Program-made: the position numbers and the translations under genes
Part shown: piece after piece, positions 9,010 through 19,665 of the stretch
Layout of the letters: the number at the start of each line of letters is the position of its first letter
Numbering within the stretch: the first letter of the stretch is position 1
The notes under the pieces: generated by a model
Told to the model about the DNA's origin: nothing
The model's input: only the letters and a program-made list of their open reading frames with translations
Database searches by the model: none
From: Picocystis sp. L7
Taxonomy: Eukaryota > Chlorophyta > Picocystophyceae > Picocystales > Picocystaceae
DNA length: 64,000 nucleotides
Reading direction: 5' to 3'
Assembly (NCBI GenBank): GCA_020975725.1
Contig: QXJR01000019.1
Span: 470,547-534,546 of the forward strand

Positions 9010-9759
9010 TCATTGAAGGATGGTCGATGCCTGATCTAGGATAAGGCTACAAATGATGCAGGTGATCAGCACGCCCGTGACATCCATAATCACTTGGATG
9101 GTGGTGCCAGCATTGGCGGGATCGACGCCAGCCTTGGCCAGTGCGAAGGGAAGGCTTGTACCGGCTAGCACAGAGGTGATGACGATGCTGAAGAGGGACA
9201 GGGAAATGGCAAGTGAGTCCGTCATGTTCCTCGTGGTCAGGAACACCCTTACGAACCCCCCTCCGCCCAGAAAAGCCCCTAAAAGCAACGCCACCTGCGC
9301 TTGTTGATACAGCGCGTTGACCAAGGACTCTTTGTTTGCCTTGATTTTCCCCGTCGCCATCCCTCGTATGACTTTGATGGCACTTTGGTTCCCTGCGTTT
9401 CCTCCTGCTCCCACCAGCATGGTGAGGAACAGGGTCACGACGATGTGTTCCTGGATGAGGCGTGTGTACTTGTCTAGGACGAAGGACGAGGAGGACTGCA
9501 ACACCAGCAGTCCCAGCAGCCATCTCCCTCTGGACCAGAACTCGCGGAGGACTGTCGGATCCTCGGCAACGATCAGTCGCACTGCACGTGGTTCGTTTCC
9601 TTCGTCGATGCCTCGTTCACTCTCCCCATCGGTTCGCTCCACACGGACCACGTCCCACCTTCTACACTTGTCCCTTCTCCGCGTACCTCCCGCGTGCCTT
9701 GTCCCGCCGTACGGCCTGCGACGGTCCCACGTGCGCAGCACCGACACAGGCAGCGCCAT
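9010..9759 (-). CDS. MgtE/SLC41-type divalent cation transporter
   Basis: The transport domain has five predicted membrane segments, starting RWLLGLLVLQSSSSFVL. The second contains the MgtE signature VGAGGNAGNQSAIKVIRGMA, and the last ends DVTGVLITCIICSLIL. MgtE proteins conduct Mg2+ and are found in plastids of algae. The first in-frame ATG is at 9759 (249 residues). The frame stays open up to the retrotransposon's target site at 9835, and on the far side of the element (from 14848) the same frame would continue, so the original 5' part may have been split off. No CBS domains are present. The transport core itself is intact. Confidence 0.75.
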   Translation of the reverse strand: MALPVSVLRTWDRRRPYGGTRHAGGTRRRDKCRRWDVVRVERTDGESERGIDEGNEPRAVRLIVAEDPTVLREFWSRGRWLLGLLVLQSSSSFVLDKYTRLIQEHIVVTLFLTMLVGAGGNAGNQSAIKVIRGMATGKIKANKESLVNALYQQAQVALLLGAFLGGGGFVRVFLTTRNMTDSLAISLSLFSIVITSVLAGTSLPFALAKAGVDPANAGTTIQVIMDVTGVLITCIICSLILDQASTILQ

Positions 9760-9834
9760 CGCCACGTCTTCTCCTTCGTCGGTTGGGAACACCTCGAAAG
9801 GAGACGCAAGGCCGACTGGTCTGGGGTGAACGGA

Positions 9835-9839
9835 CAAAC
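9835..9839. repeat. Target-site duplication CAAAC (left)
   Basis: This is the five-base direct repeat immediately left of the LTR. It is identical to 14848-14852 on the other side of the element. Confidence 0.85.
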
Positions 9840-10289
9840 TGTTGTCCGAATAGTCTTTCTCAGTGGGTTTGGGTGAGAGAGATCGATAATTATCACCAGT
9901 AATTCACTACCTAGTATTACAGTTCAACTCACGAGCGTGCGAGTCACAAACCAGGTTCCAAGTTTGACTGTACGTGTGTTCCAACGGTTCCAGTTGCCGT
10001 GCTCTTCAGGTCTTCTCGTAGGCTCACGAGTCCAACACAGCAGCAAGCGTCCACACTTCTCTCTACCAGTCCCTTCTGACACTCCACTGGAGTATATCAG
10101 GTGGGGGGCAGTGCTACAGTCCCATGCACTACAAGCTACCTACCACTGCAGTCTTCTGTGACGGGGTGACCCAGTCCCTTCGATCCCTTCCGAGACTCGA
10201 AACCACCGGGGGTGGGAGTATCTTCTCCGAACTGGGGTGACTCGAGTGAACCATCATGATTGTACCGAGATACAGCCAATTGACTAACA
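9840..10289 (-). repeat. 3' LTR of the copia element
   Basis: This 450-bp terminal repeat starts TGTTGTCC and ends GACTAACA on the plus strand. I see no difference from the other LTR. A decayed relative lies at 57198-57499. Confidence 0.92.
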
Positions 10290-10300
10290 CTCCCCCTCAA
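10290..10300 (-). other. Polypurine tract of the retrotransposon
   Basis: On the minus strand the sequence just before the 3' LTR is TTGAGGGGGAG. This is the expected plus-strand primer site for reverse transcription. Confidence 0.75.
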
Positions 10301-10307
10301 TCATGAT

Positions 10308-13300
10308 TCACTCTTGTTTCTTCACAACATGAAGAGCATCTCTGATCTCTTCAAATCTTGATGATGGCAATATCTTCGTGAGATAATCTGCCAACATGAT
10401 GTCCGTTGGACAGTAGTGAAATTTCACTTCACCACGCACTGCACGTTCTCGTACAAAGTGATGCTGGATGTCAATGTGCTTTGATCTGGAAACTGAATTC
10501 AGATCATTGAGCATCCTCAAAGTAGCTTGGTTGTCATTCAGTATTGGGATGCCATCCCAAGTACCGTTCATCAAACTTCCCAAGAAGTTTCTGATCCACA
10601 GTGCTTCTTTCACGCAAGCACTCACAGCCATGTATTCTGCTTCTGCAGTGCTAGTGGCAACAGTCTTCTGCAACTTGCTATACCATGCCACCAGGCTTCC
10701 ATTCAGCAGGAACAAGAAACCAGTCCTGGACCTCCTTGTGTCCACATCTGTTCCAAAGTCAGAATCACAGTATCCTGTCAACTCCAAACCCATTTCTGCA
10801 TTTGCTGATTCAGGTTCATGCTGACCAAGACACAGACCATGTGTTCTGGTTCCTTTCAAGTATTTCAGTACTCTCTTTGCTGCCTTCCAGTGTTCCTGAG
10901 CAGGCTTGCTCATGTATCTGGATAGCACCGCTGCTGCATGGGCAATATCAGGCCGTACCGTCGTCGACAAATAAAGCAATTGTCCAACCAACTGCTGGTA
11001 CTGCACAACCAATTCCTCATCACTTTCTTCCTTTCCTTGTTTCATGCATTCAGAGATTGGCACTCTACTCTCCTTTGCATTGTCCATTCCAAACTTTTCC
11101 AGCATCTTGTCAATCTTTGCAGCTTCTGACAAGTGCATCATCCTGCTTTTTCTGTTCCTGGTCATGACCATACCACAGAACAAGTGAGCAGGCCCCAAGT
11201 GTCTTGCATCAAACTTACTACACAGTCCATCAATGACCTTCTGCAGTAATGTTTTGTCACTTGAAGCCAGCAGGATATCATCCACATACACACATATGTA
11301 GCACACTGAAGTATCTGACCTGCAGAGCAGCACAGATTCTTCAACACCGTTGCACGCACAGCCCAGCACCTCTTTCAGGGTAGTGGTCAGTAGCTTGTTC
11401 CACATCCTTGGTGCTTGCTTCAGGCCATACAAGCTTTTCTTAAGCTTCAACACTTTTCCAGGTACAGGTTGTACCCCTTCTGGAAACTTCATGTAGATAT
11501 CTTCCACAAGATCTGCATTCAGAAAAGCAGTCTTGATATCCAGTTGTTCAAGTTCCAGGTCTTGCACAGCTGCTACTGTCAAGAACATTCTGAGTGCTGT
11601 TTTACTCACAACAGGTGCATATATTTCAGCAAAATCAATGCCTTCCCTTTGCTGAAAACCTTTGATCACCAGCCTCGCCTTGTAGCGTTCAACGTTACCG
11701 GCGGCATCTTTCTTGATCTTGAAGACCCACTTGGTCTCCAGCGCTTTTCTTCCAGTAGGAAGATCCGCAACTTTCCATGTATCAGACTCATACAACGATC
11801 TGATTTCATCTTCGACAGCCATTTTCCAAAGATCAGCGTCAGATCTTTCCATGGCTTCTTCATAACCAGAAAAATCTGCAGGGAGTTTTTCAGATTCCAC
11901 GTCAGCCTTCAAACCAAGAGCAAGTTTCCTGTAGTCAACGTCTTGTCGTTGCCTCAAATCGTATTTTCCTGTACTTTGAAGTTCTCTTGTTTCGGTTGAC
12001 GTTTCATTTCGTTCATTCTGATCTGTTATGTCGGTTTCCTCATCAAAACGATTTTCTGCACCAGAATCTGAAATAATTCCTGCATTTTTCACACTGTCAT
12101 TTTCCAGGTCATGTGGTGTTGTTCCTTCCAGGTTTTCCTGTACTGTGGTATCAACTATACCATCACCAACAACACTTTCCACACTGGTTTGACCACCTGT
12201 GACCATCTGATCACTGCTTTTACCGCTTTCCAGGAGCTGAGGGGGATTTTCTGCTTTTTCGGAAACATCGCTCAACGGGCGATTTCCAGGTTCAACAAGC
12301 AGATCAGGTATAACCAATTCTTGTGTTCCAAATGAACCATGTAGCTTACCTGGCTCACTTTCGAAGAATTCTGCTGTCCTGGACAATACCAACTGTCCAT
12401 TCACCAAAAATCTGTATGTGCTGCTGTTTTCATAACCAATGAAGACAGCCTCCTGGGCTCTTGGAGCCAACTTTCCTGACCTTTTCTCTTCAGGAACATG
12501 CACCAGGGCTTTGCAACCCCATACCTTCAACAGATTTAGGTCTATACTGCTGCCTGTCAGCAGTTCAGCAGGACTTTTATCACCAGTACCTTTTGCAGGT
12601 ACCAGGTTCCTCACATAAGCAACAGTCCTGACTGCCTCACCCCACAATGAATGGGGCATGTTGCTTTGTATCAGCAGGGCTCTTGTGCCCTCCATAAGTG
12701 TTCTGTTTAACCGTTCTGCTTGTCCATTCTGCTGAGGTTCATATCCAGCAGTCTTCTCATGGATGATTCCACGGTCCTTCAGCCACTCCATCAGTTCCTT
12801 GTTCAGGAACTCACTGCCTCTATCTGTTCTGATGGCTTTGACAGAACAACCTCCACGTTGCTCAAACCAACTGATAGTCTCCTTCACAAATCCTGCTGCT
12901 GCATCTTTGCTTGGTGCCAGGTGCACTTTGCAGGCTTTGGTGGCGGCATCCACTGCAGTCACAACATACCTGTGACCTCCCAGTGCTTCAGGTTCTACTG
13001 GTCCCATAAGATCAAATGAGATCCTATCCAGTGGCTTGTAAGTCTGATTGATGGCTTGGTGTGGCTTCTGTGTCATCTTGGCCTGAGGACACACCACACA
13101 TGGCTTGGGAAGCTGACTTGGCAGTCCCATGCTCTTCAACACAAACAAACTTGGATGACCAAGCCTGGCATGCCACAACTCTGCATCTGTGAGCAGTGCC
13201 ATTGATCCATCTTTTAGAGACTGTGCCAGCAGCTCTACTTCACCTTTCTTGATGGTGCAGCCTGTGTCATCAAATGTGACACTGGCTCCTGCAGAAATTG

Positions 13301-14378
13301 CCTTGGGTACTGAAAACAGATTGTATCTCAGTCCAGGCACAAAGAGTACACCAGTGAGGACAATGTTGTGTCCTCCTCTGGAGAGATACACATCTCCAGA
13401 ACCTGCAATGGGAAGGTTCCCACCTGCAGTACTGATCTCTTTACCATTGACACTCTCCAGGGTGTCATCAAAGAATTTTCTGCATCCTGTCATGTGCTCG
13501 GTGGCACCGCTGTCCACGATCCAACTGGACAGCTGAACATCCTGTTCAATGGCTGATGCCATGAAAGCAGTGTGATTAGCTTTTTCATGTCCAGCATCAG
13601 TTCCTTTACTGATGTCCTCATTCTTCCTGGGGCAGTGGGGCTTGATGTGCCCAGCCTCTCCACAATGCCAGCAAACTGTTGTCTTGTTGCCAGGCCCTTT
13701 CTTGGGCTTTCTGCTTTTGCCTTTCTTCATGAAGGTCTTCAATGCCTTAGGTTTGCTGTCTAAGGTCATTTCAAATGCCAGCAGCTGAGCTCTCAGATAG
13801 TCCATCGTCAGCGGGACTCCGGACGCCTGTATCGACAACTGGACAGGCCGATACTCGGACGGCAATCCTCTTTTCACCTTCCTGCACATATCCTCCTCTG
13901 AAACCACTCTTCCAGTGTTCATCACCAGATTGGCAAGTGATTCCACCCTCTCCATGAACTTGCTGATCTTTTCACCAGCATGCATCGCAACACCGTCGTA
14001 CACGTCGAGGGCTGCCTGTGCACTTACTTCAGTATGGAGGTCATACTTTCTGATCAATTTCTGCCATACATCTTTGGCTTCCTGCAGATTTCTGAGGGAC
14101 AGCAAGTCCTCAGATCTCAAGGTCTGCATGATAGCACCTCTTGCTACCAGGCTCCTCTTCATGCCTGTTGGTCCGTCCTCCGTGGCATCGAGAGTCTCTC
14201 GCAAGCCAGCGACAACCAACACATTCATCATCCTTTCCTTCCAACAAATCCAGTTGGAATGGTCCAACTCAGGTACCTTGGATAAATCTATCCTGTAGGA
14301 CACCACTTGTGGTCCTGAGCTTGCGCTCATCGTCGGTGTGTCTTCAAACACCTCTGCTGCTCCTGCAGCTTCTGCCAT
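10308..14378 (-). CDS. Gag-Pol polyprotein of Ty1/copia element
   Basis: This is a single frame of 1,356 residues from the ATG at 14378. Gag covers about the first 230 residues and ends with a CCHC zinc knuckle (CWHCGEAGHIKPHC, 236-249). The protease active site is DSGAT (289-293). Integrase has the HARLGHPS histidine region, paired cysteines, DLMGPVE and TDRGSEF. Reverse transcriptase has KTAFLNADLVEDIYM and the catalytic YVDDILLAS. RNase H has GYCDSDFGTD and STAEAEYMA. No stop or frameshift separates gag from pol, so the ratio of the two products must be set some other way. Confidence 0.95.
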   Translation of the reverse strand: MAEAAGAAEVFEDTPTMSASSGPQVVSYRIDLSKVPELDHSNWICWKERMMNVLVVAGLRETLDATEDGPTGMKRSLVARGAIMQTLRSEDLLSLRNLQEAKDVWQKLIRKYDLHTEVSAQAALDVYDGVAMHAGEKISKFMERVESLANLVMNTGRVVSEEDMCRKVKRGLPSEYRPVQLSIQASGVPLTMDYLRAQLLAFEMTLDSKPKALKTFMKKGKSRKPKKGPGNKTTVCWHCGEAGHIKPHCPRKNEDISKGTDAGHEKANHTAFMASAIEQDVQLSSWIVDSGATEHMTGCRKFFDDTLESVNGKEISTAGGNLPIAGSGDVYLSRGGHNIVLTGVLFVPGLRYNLFSVPKAISAGASVTFDDTGCTIKKGEVELLAQSLKDGSMALLTDAELWHARLGHPSLFVLKSMGLPSQLPKPCVVCPQAKMTQKPHQAINQTYKPLDRISFDLMGPVEPEALGGHRYVVTAVDAATKACKVHLAPSKDAAAGFVKETISWFEQRGGCSVKAIRTDRGSEFLNKELMEWLKDRGIIHEKTAGYEPQQNGQAERLNRTLMEGTRALLIQSNMPHSLWGEAVRTVAYVRNLVPAKGTGDKSPAELLTGSSIDLNLLKVWGCKALVHVPEEKRSGKLAPRAQEAVFIGYENSSTYRFLVNGQLVLSRTAEFFESEPGKLHGSFGTQELVIPDLLVEPGNRPLSDVSEKAENPPQLLESGKSSDQMVTGGQTSVESVVGDGIVDTTVQENLEGTTPHDLENDSVKNAGIISDSGAENRFDEETDITDQNERNETSTETRELQSTGKYDLRQRQDVDYRKLALGLKADVESEKLPADFSGYEEAMERSDADLWKMAVEDEIRSLYESDTWKVADLPTGRKALETKWVFKIKKDAAGNVERYKARLVIKGFQQREGIDFAEIYAPVVSKTALRMFLTVAAVQDLELEQLDIKTAFLNADLVEDIYMKFPEGVQPVPGKVLKLKKSLYGLKQAPRMWNKLLTTTLKEVLGCACNGVEESVLLCRSDTSVCYICVYVDDILLASSDKTLLQKVIDGLCSKFDARHLGPAHLFCGMVMTRNRKSRMMHLSEAAKIDKMLEKFGMDNAKESRVPISECMKQGKEESDEELVVQYQQLVGQLLYLSTTVRPDIAHAAAVLSRYMSKPAQEHWKAAKRVLKYLKGTRTHGLCLGQHEPESANAEMGLELTGYCDSDFGTDVDTRRSRTGFLFLLNGSLVAWYSKLQKTVATSTAEAEYMAVSACVKEALWIRNFLGSLMNGTWDGIPILNDNQATLRMLNDLNSVSRSKHIDIQHHFVRERAVRGEVKFHYCPTDIMLADYLTKILPSSRFEEIRDALHVVKKQE

Positions 14379-14397
14379 TCTGTCAAGGCTCTTAACC

Positions 14398-14847
14398 TGT
14401 TGTCCGAATAGTCTTTCTCAGTGGGTTTGGGTGAGAGAGATCGATAATTATCACCAGTAATTCACTACCTAGTATTACAGTTCAACTCACGAGCGTGCGA
14501 GTCACAAACCAGGTTCCAAGTTTGACTGTACGTGTGTTCCAACGGTTCCAGTTGCCGTGCTCTTCAGGTCTTCTCGTAGGCTCACGAGTCCAACACAGCA
14601 GCAAGCGTCCACACTTCTCTCTACCAGTCCCTTCTGACACTCCACTGGAGTATATCAGGTGGGGGGCAGTGCTACAGTCCCATGCACTACAAGCTACCTA
14701 CCACTGCAGTCTTCTGTGACGGGGTGACCCAGTCCCTTCGATCCCTTCCGAGACTCGAAACCACCGGGGGTGGGAGTATCTTCTCCGAACTGGGGTGACT
14801 CGAGTGAACCATCATGATTGTACCGAGATACAGCCAATTGACTAACA
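14398..14847 (-). repeat. 5' LTR of the copia element
   Basis: This is the 450-bp copy that carries the transcription start for the minus-strand element. It matches 9840-10289 at every base I compared. Confidence 0.92.
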
Positions 14848-14852
14848 CAAAC
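14848..14852. repeat. Target-site duplication CAAAC (right)
   Basis: This is an exact copy of 9835-9839. Confidence 0.85.
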
Positions 14853-15759
14853 AGACCGAAAGGAGCTCCGGTTCAAAGGGTGGAGTGTTGGATCTACGGA
14901 ACCCATACATGCAACAAACACACGAAGGAGCTTCGGAGGGAAGGAACCTGCATGCAGGATCGGCGATAGGCGCGGGGTTTGCCGAATGGATTGGTGTGCC
15001 GGATTGCTGGCATCGCAGGAACTTTGGTGTTGGTGCATCCATCATGCGCGTGGCGGAACCATATCGATGCAATGCGACGGGGTTTGAAGTGTGGAAAGGT
15101 GTGTCCAAAGCATAGACCTCCGTGGCTCTGTGGAGCGAATTGTCCTCGCACGTTTGGAGGGACTTGGACGGCAATTCATGAGCTGTGGAGCCAAGAAGCA
15201 ATCGATGCTTTGGGAGAGAAAGACGGGGAACAATTCATGTGCCCTCGTCGCACGGTACTTGTCTGATGCGGTAGGAGAAGAGAGTCAGGCTTTCCTTCCA
15301 CATGACGCCCATATAGAGGGGAGCGGTGCATTCGGTAGCTACGAGTCCATGCGCTGTGCAATCCATTCTTGCCGAATTCTTTCATCCAAGTCTGTCTTTT
15401 TCATTGCTTCGCCCTACAAGTCACTCCGCAGGGCAACCGGGCTCGATGCCAGCAAGGATTCTTCCCTAGGCTCCAAGCAACATCGTGTGGGAAGGTCGGC
15501 ACCTCGCCCCTTCCTATCCGCTCCATCGCACGCGCGTGAGAAGAACACCCACGGTTCTTCGCGAGTGTGTGTTTTCCACGCCAAGTTTGCTTTGTCGGAT
15601 TGGTTGGGCACTCCCTCTTCGATGGAGGACTCCACCCCTTTGGTAAGGAAGGAATCCCCCTGAAAACGACCTTGCGACCCCAAGTCCCGTTGGGTTCGAA
15701 AGGGAAGGTTGGTCCGGTTCGAAAGGGGGTTCGTGGGGAGGAGAAGGACCGACGTGGCG
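14853..15759. other. Displaced upstream flank of the MgtE gene; otherwise gene-free
   Basis: A minus-strand frame from 15201 to 14848 is open and would run straight into the MgtE frame if the retrotransposon and one target copy were absent. It has no recognised domain and no ATG at its start. The rest is the promoter side of the RsfS gene. Confidence 0.45.
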
Positions 15760-16278
15760 ATGGCGTGGACGCACATGGCCATGGCCACGAAGATGGCGGG
15801 GAAAGCGTCGCCTGGGATCCGCATGAGAAGGATCCATGGATGTCAGAGGCAGAAGATTCAATCGCACGTGCGAATGGCGTCGCGAGAAACGGAAGAAAGG
15901 ATGGTGGACGGCGAAGACGAAGGCCGGCTGTTGGCCATGGCCATGGCCAAGGCGGCGGACGACACCAAGGCGATCGACGTGCGCGTACTCCGAGTGGAAG
16001 ACGTCGTGTATTGGACCAGGTACTTCGTGCTGGCCACGGGAAGGTCCAAGCCTCAGATGGAAGCCGTGGCCGGACGCATGGCCGAGGCGGCGGCCGACGT
16101 AGGACGAACTCTGCCGTCGACTCCGCGACTGGCCGAATGGACGGTGCTGGATTATGGAGACGTGGTGGCGCACATCTTTTCGCCGAGGGAGAGGCAGTAC
16201 TACGACCTGGAAACCTTCTACAAGGAGGGAGAGGAGCTGGATTTGCCTTGGGAAAGCAGCACACAAGATTACGTGTGA
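15760..16278 (+). CDS. Ribosomal silencing factor RsfS/Iojap
   Basis: This encodes 172 residues from the ATG at 15760. The first ~45 residues are Met/Ala/Arg-rich with few acids, a plausible plastid or mitochondrial transit peptide. The RsfS domain follows: LLAMAMAKAADDTKAIDVRV, VVYWTRYFVLATGRSKPQME, then EWTVLDYGDVVAHIFSPRER and the closing YYDLETFY. RsfS binds ribosomal protein L14 and blocks subunit joining; Iojap is its plant plastid form. Length is typical. Confidence 0.88.
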   Translation: MAWTHMAMATKMAGKASPGIRMRRIHGCQRQKIQSHVRMASRETEERMVDGEDEGRLLAMAMAKAADDTKAIDVRVLRVEDVVYWTRYFVLATGRSKPQMEAVAGRMAEAAADVGRTLPSTPRLAEWTVLDYGDVVAHIFSPRERQYYDLETFYKEGEELDLPWESSTQDYV

Positions 16279-16603
16279 ACCACATCACCCAGCACCAGCA
16301 CAACGAGTGGTGCCCGCCATTCGGCCATCACTCCCCGAATCAAAGGGAGGAGGTTCCGGGAGAGGAAGGATGGTGGAGAGGCAGGAGCGGCAGGCAAGGG
16401 CAAAGACGGGAAAGAGCCGGAAAGCCAACGGAAGAAGGCAGGTCCCGTCGAGGCTTTGGCTACCAGACGGCGGGAACGGGGAGGTCGCAGCTGAACAACT
16501 GAGCAGTGCCGTATTGACCTCCTCACCGGCAAAGCTTGCTGCTGAAGGGTGGTGCTGCAATTGCATTCTCGTGGGGGACTTTTGACATGAAGAGGGAATG
16601 TCT
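16279..16603. other. Convergent 3' spacer
   Basis: This stretch lies between the stops of RsfS (+) and the SET fusion gene (-). Nothing recognisable is seen. Confidence 0.5.
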
Positions 16604-19600
16604 TTAATACACCCAGCCCCGGCACTCGGGACTTCCACAGTGACAGGGCACTCGTTGAGATAGCTCCTCAGAGCGCGCACCTGAATGATAGTCCATAAGA
16701 AGCTCATCCCCAGCTTGGATGTCTTTCGTGCTAAAAACCTGCAAACGTGGGCATGCACTATGACCCAGGAAGTGAGGGAGTACAACTAGATTTGGTGAGC
16801 AGCTGTGATTCACCAGCCTGGCCACGTTTCCCTTTTTCGTGCAGTCCACGGTGCAGAGGACGGAAGAAGTGGCTTTGTACACCCGACCCTTGCACACCTC
16901 AAGACCTAGTCCGGGTGCTGGAAGAGTGATGTTGAACATGAATGGCGATTGCCTGGAAGAAGCGTAGTTGGCCTCCCTCTGCACCGCCTCTTCCCCGCTC
17001 ACGATCTCACCAACGTAATCAAACACGTACTGACCCGCAGGAATATCCTCCTGGGCAGTGACCCCATACCCCTTTGCCATGTTAATTGGTCTTACTTTGA
17101 GCTTGTACCTTACGCCATACATATTCTGACTGCCATGGATCTGTCCTCCGAGCAGGGCTGGGTCTGAGACCTGGTAACTTTGTTCATACTTGAATCCGAG
17201 TAAACTAGGGGAAAGTCCGGAGAATACATTCGCCTCCCAGACATGTGCACTCTGCGAAGGTGTATTGCTGTAGAGCGCAGTATCGTGCACAACGATTTCA
17301 GGAAGAATACCGGCTCCAGAGAAGATGAGGTCCAATCTATGACCAGGCTTGAGCCTTTTCTTCTGCACAAAGGCTGTCCAATCGTCACCCACTGTCCAGC
17401 TATCTGTGTCCAGATCTTTCTTCATGTGCAGCTGATGAATGAGGCCCCACTCATCGCGAATGGAAGGGGCTTCTTGTTTCTTTCCCCAGAACACTGTCGA
17501 CAAGGACTTCATCATCCCAGCAATGCTATCAGGGATCTGCAGTTTCGCATGGTCTCCAGCATTTTCCTCTGACAGCAGAAAAGTGTACCGTTGCTGTGCA
17601 GCTGCACTTCCTCTTTCGTGCAACGCCATCAGAAAAGTAGAGGCTTCTTGCACCTTGACGAGTAGATCTGCACCATCTGTCTCAAAGCTCACGGCCTGCC
17701 CCACCTCAGGCTTTTGAGCCTCAAAAAAGAGCCCTACATCCCCCCTCAACACGGGATCATTTTTATCCATAGTTAAAACGAAATTGTAGCGAGAAACATC
17801 AATCGACGCAGGATTACCTTCCACGGCACTGATGACAGTTCCGTGGGGGCCCTTTTCAAGGGAGCTGAATGGTAGCGCAGTCAAAAGTGCCAGTGCATCT
17901 TTGTGGGAAAGATGGATAGAGCCAGCAACAAGGTCATCTTGCGAAATAAGCTTCTGAGCAACGACCGTCCAACTCTTGGAGTCCAAGCTGTCCCTACTTT
18001 TCTTTCTTTCAATCGGGTAAGCCGGTGGCGTTTCAAAGTCTTCCAACGCCTTTGCGGCTTGTGCTAGTTTTTGAAGAGAAACATACTTGCGTTTGGTTCC
18101 TTTCTGAGCTAATGACGGAGTCGTCGGGGCCGCCTTTACTTTGCCCTGCTTAGGCTTTGTCTTTCTGCGAGGCTGGTTAGGCATTACGTGACGAGAGATC
18201 TTCAAGCCCATGCACACAATCCATTTGCTCTCAGGAGCTCTTTGAAGTTCCTCGCTCAAGGCTTCTCTTGCCTCGCGTACTTCGAATTCGAGAACGTCCC
18301 CGGCTTTGAGCTGCTTCTCCTCCACTACTTGGCGCCAACCAGTCACAAAAACAGCATTGCCTCTGCAATTGGCATGTTTGCCTCGATAGTCTCTCATAGA
18401 GACAAGCCAGTTTCTCTGCTGCTGGACACTGTCGTCGTCCACACAGTGAACTAGAATGACATCATTTCCACCGGCAAAACGACCTCCTTTTGAGTTGTAT
18501 GCTTTTATGATGGCATCTGCCAGAGGGAGTGGAAGAACCATCCGGATTCCGCTGGCATCGGTTGACGTCAGAAGCTTGTATTGAGTGGTAGGATTGTCTG
18601 CTTCCTTCTCGGGACTCTGTCCATTCTCCTCTACGACCTTTGCCGTCACAGGAGAGAGTGCTACCTGCTGAGCTTGAGCTGCTGGTTCTGTGTCCAACCT
18701 GTTGCTGTAGTCTCGATCTGGGAAGTTCAGGGTCACATAGCCGTGTACCAAACGTCCCTTTTCCCGCACGGCTTTAAGTAAAGCAACATCGTACGCCTCC
18801 GCAGCCTCTTCTGCAGAGTCAAATGACCCAAGGTAGTGCTCTTTGTAGCGTGCGCGGAATCTACCGCCTGGATGGGGATTGTCTACGCCTATGAACCGTG
18901 GGGTCTTCGGTGCCGAGTCTTCGTTGCTCTCCAGAAACTTTCTTTCTTCAGGAGCCCGAGCCTCTCCTTCTTGATGAAGGTCTTTCTCAGCATCCTGCAA
19001 GGCATCAATGCGTGCTTGGAAAGCTTCTTCGGGCGAAGGATACGCTCCAATCCACTTGTACTGTTTCAAACGGTTGTCGTAGAGCCTGGCGCCGTACTTG
19101 CCGGAAGGCAACTTGTTGATGCCCTTGATTGTTTTCCCTTTGTGGATGAGGGATAGATCTGATTCGTTCAAGGGGGCGAAGCTCTTGTAGGAAAACCGTT
19201 TGGCAGATTTGCCGGATCCTGAAGGAAGAGTATCTCCAGTGTTGAATGGCACTGCCAGTCCGCTCGCCACTTCCATGGTGCCAGGAGTTCCCTGATTCGT
19301 TGCACCCAGATCGTCTATTTCAATCCCTTTCTCTCTCGGCTCCATTATCTGCAGCCCTTCGGTCTCTGTGCTTGAATCTTCATCCATTTCATTAGCAGCG
19401 TGGTTAGTATCTTGGGCGGTTTCTTCCTTGGGTGAGGCATCTTCTTCCTGCGTGTTTGCTTTCTCCTTCTCCAGCGCAACTTCAAGCCTCATTTGCTTCA
19501 CGAAGCTTCCGGGGAATCCCTGCATCTCTAGCTCGGTAGCTGTGTCGTCGTCAAATGGAGTATCTGTGACCTGTGCCTCCTCCGCGGACCCTTGTTTTCC

Positions 19601-19665
19601 TGCATTCACACATCATGTAGCAATTTACCCGTTAGCGTGTGTTTCGCAGAATATGTTGAAGCCAT
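16604..19665 (-). CDS. AP2-B3-SET fusion histone methyltransferase-like protein
   Basis: The large exon (16604-19599) encodes about 1,000 residues. After an acidic N-terminus comes an AP2-like half at about 161-205 (KYGARLYDNRLKQYKWIGAY), then a clear AP2 domain at 237-297 (RFIGVDNPHPGGRFRARY ... AAEAYDVALLKA). A B3-like fold follows at about 350-470 (AVFVTGWRQVVEEKQLKAGD), with two more B3-like segments after it. The C-terminus is a SET domain (GYGVTAQEDIPAGQYVFDYV, NHSCSPN, GDELLMDY) closed by a post-SET CHCGSPEC motif. A candidate first exon 19665-19629 (MASTYSAKHTLTG) joins in phase through a 29-nt GT-AG intron. The protein probably reads DNA and methylates histone or another lysine. Confidence 0.8.

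Larger units (their letters stand above)
9840..14847 (-). mobile_element. Intact Ty1/copia LTR retrotransposon
   Basis: The element is 5,008 bp long with its coding strand on minus. Two 450-bp LTRs (9840-10289 and 14398-14847) look identical base for base and end in TG...CA. It is flanked by the CAAAC target duplication. A polypurine tract lies next to the 3' LTR and one uninterrupted Gag-Pol frame lies between the LTRs. Domain order protease, integrase, RT, RNase H defines Ty1/copia. Identical LTRs and an open frame mean a recent insertion, and the element may still be active. I did not find a convincing initiator-Met tRNA primer site next to the 5' LTR (it begins GGTTAAGAGCC), so the primer is unknown. 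Confidence 0.95.

Noticed and set aside
9937-10161. 74-codon ORF found twice, also at 14495-14719
   Set aside because: It lies wholly within the LTR on the strand opposite to the element's genes; it is duplicated because the LTR is duplicated.
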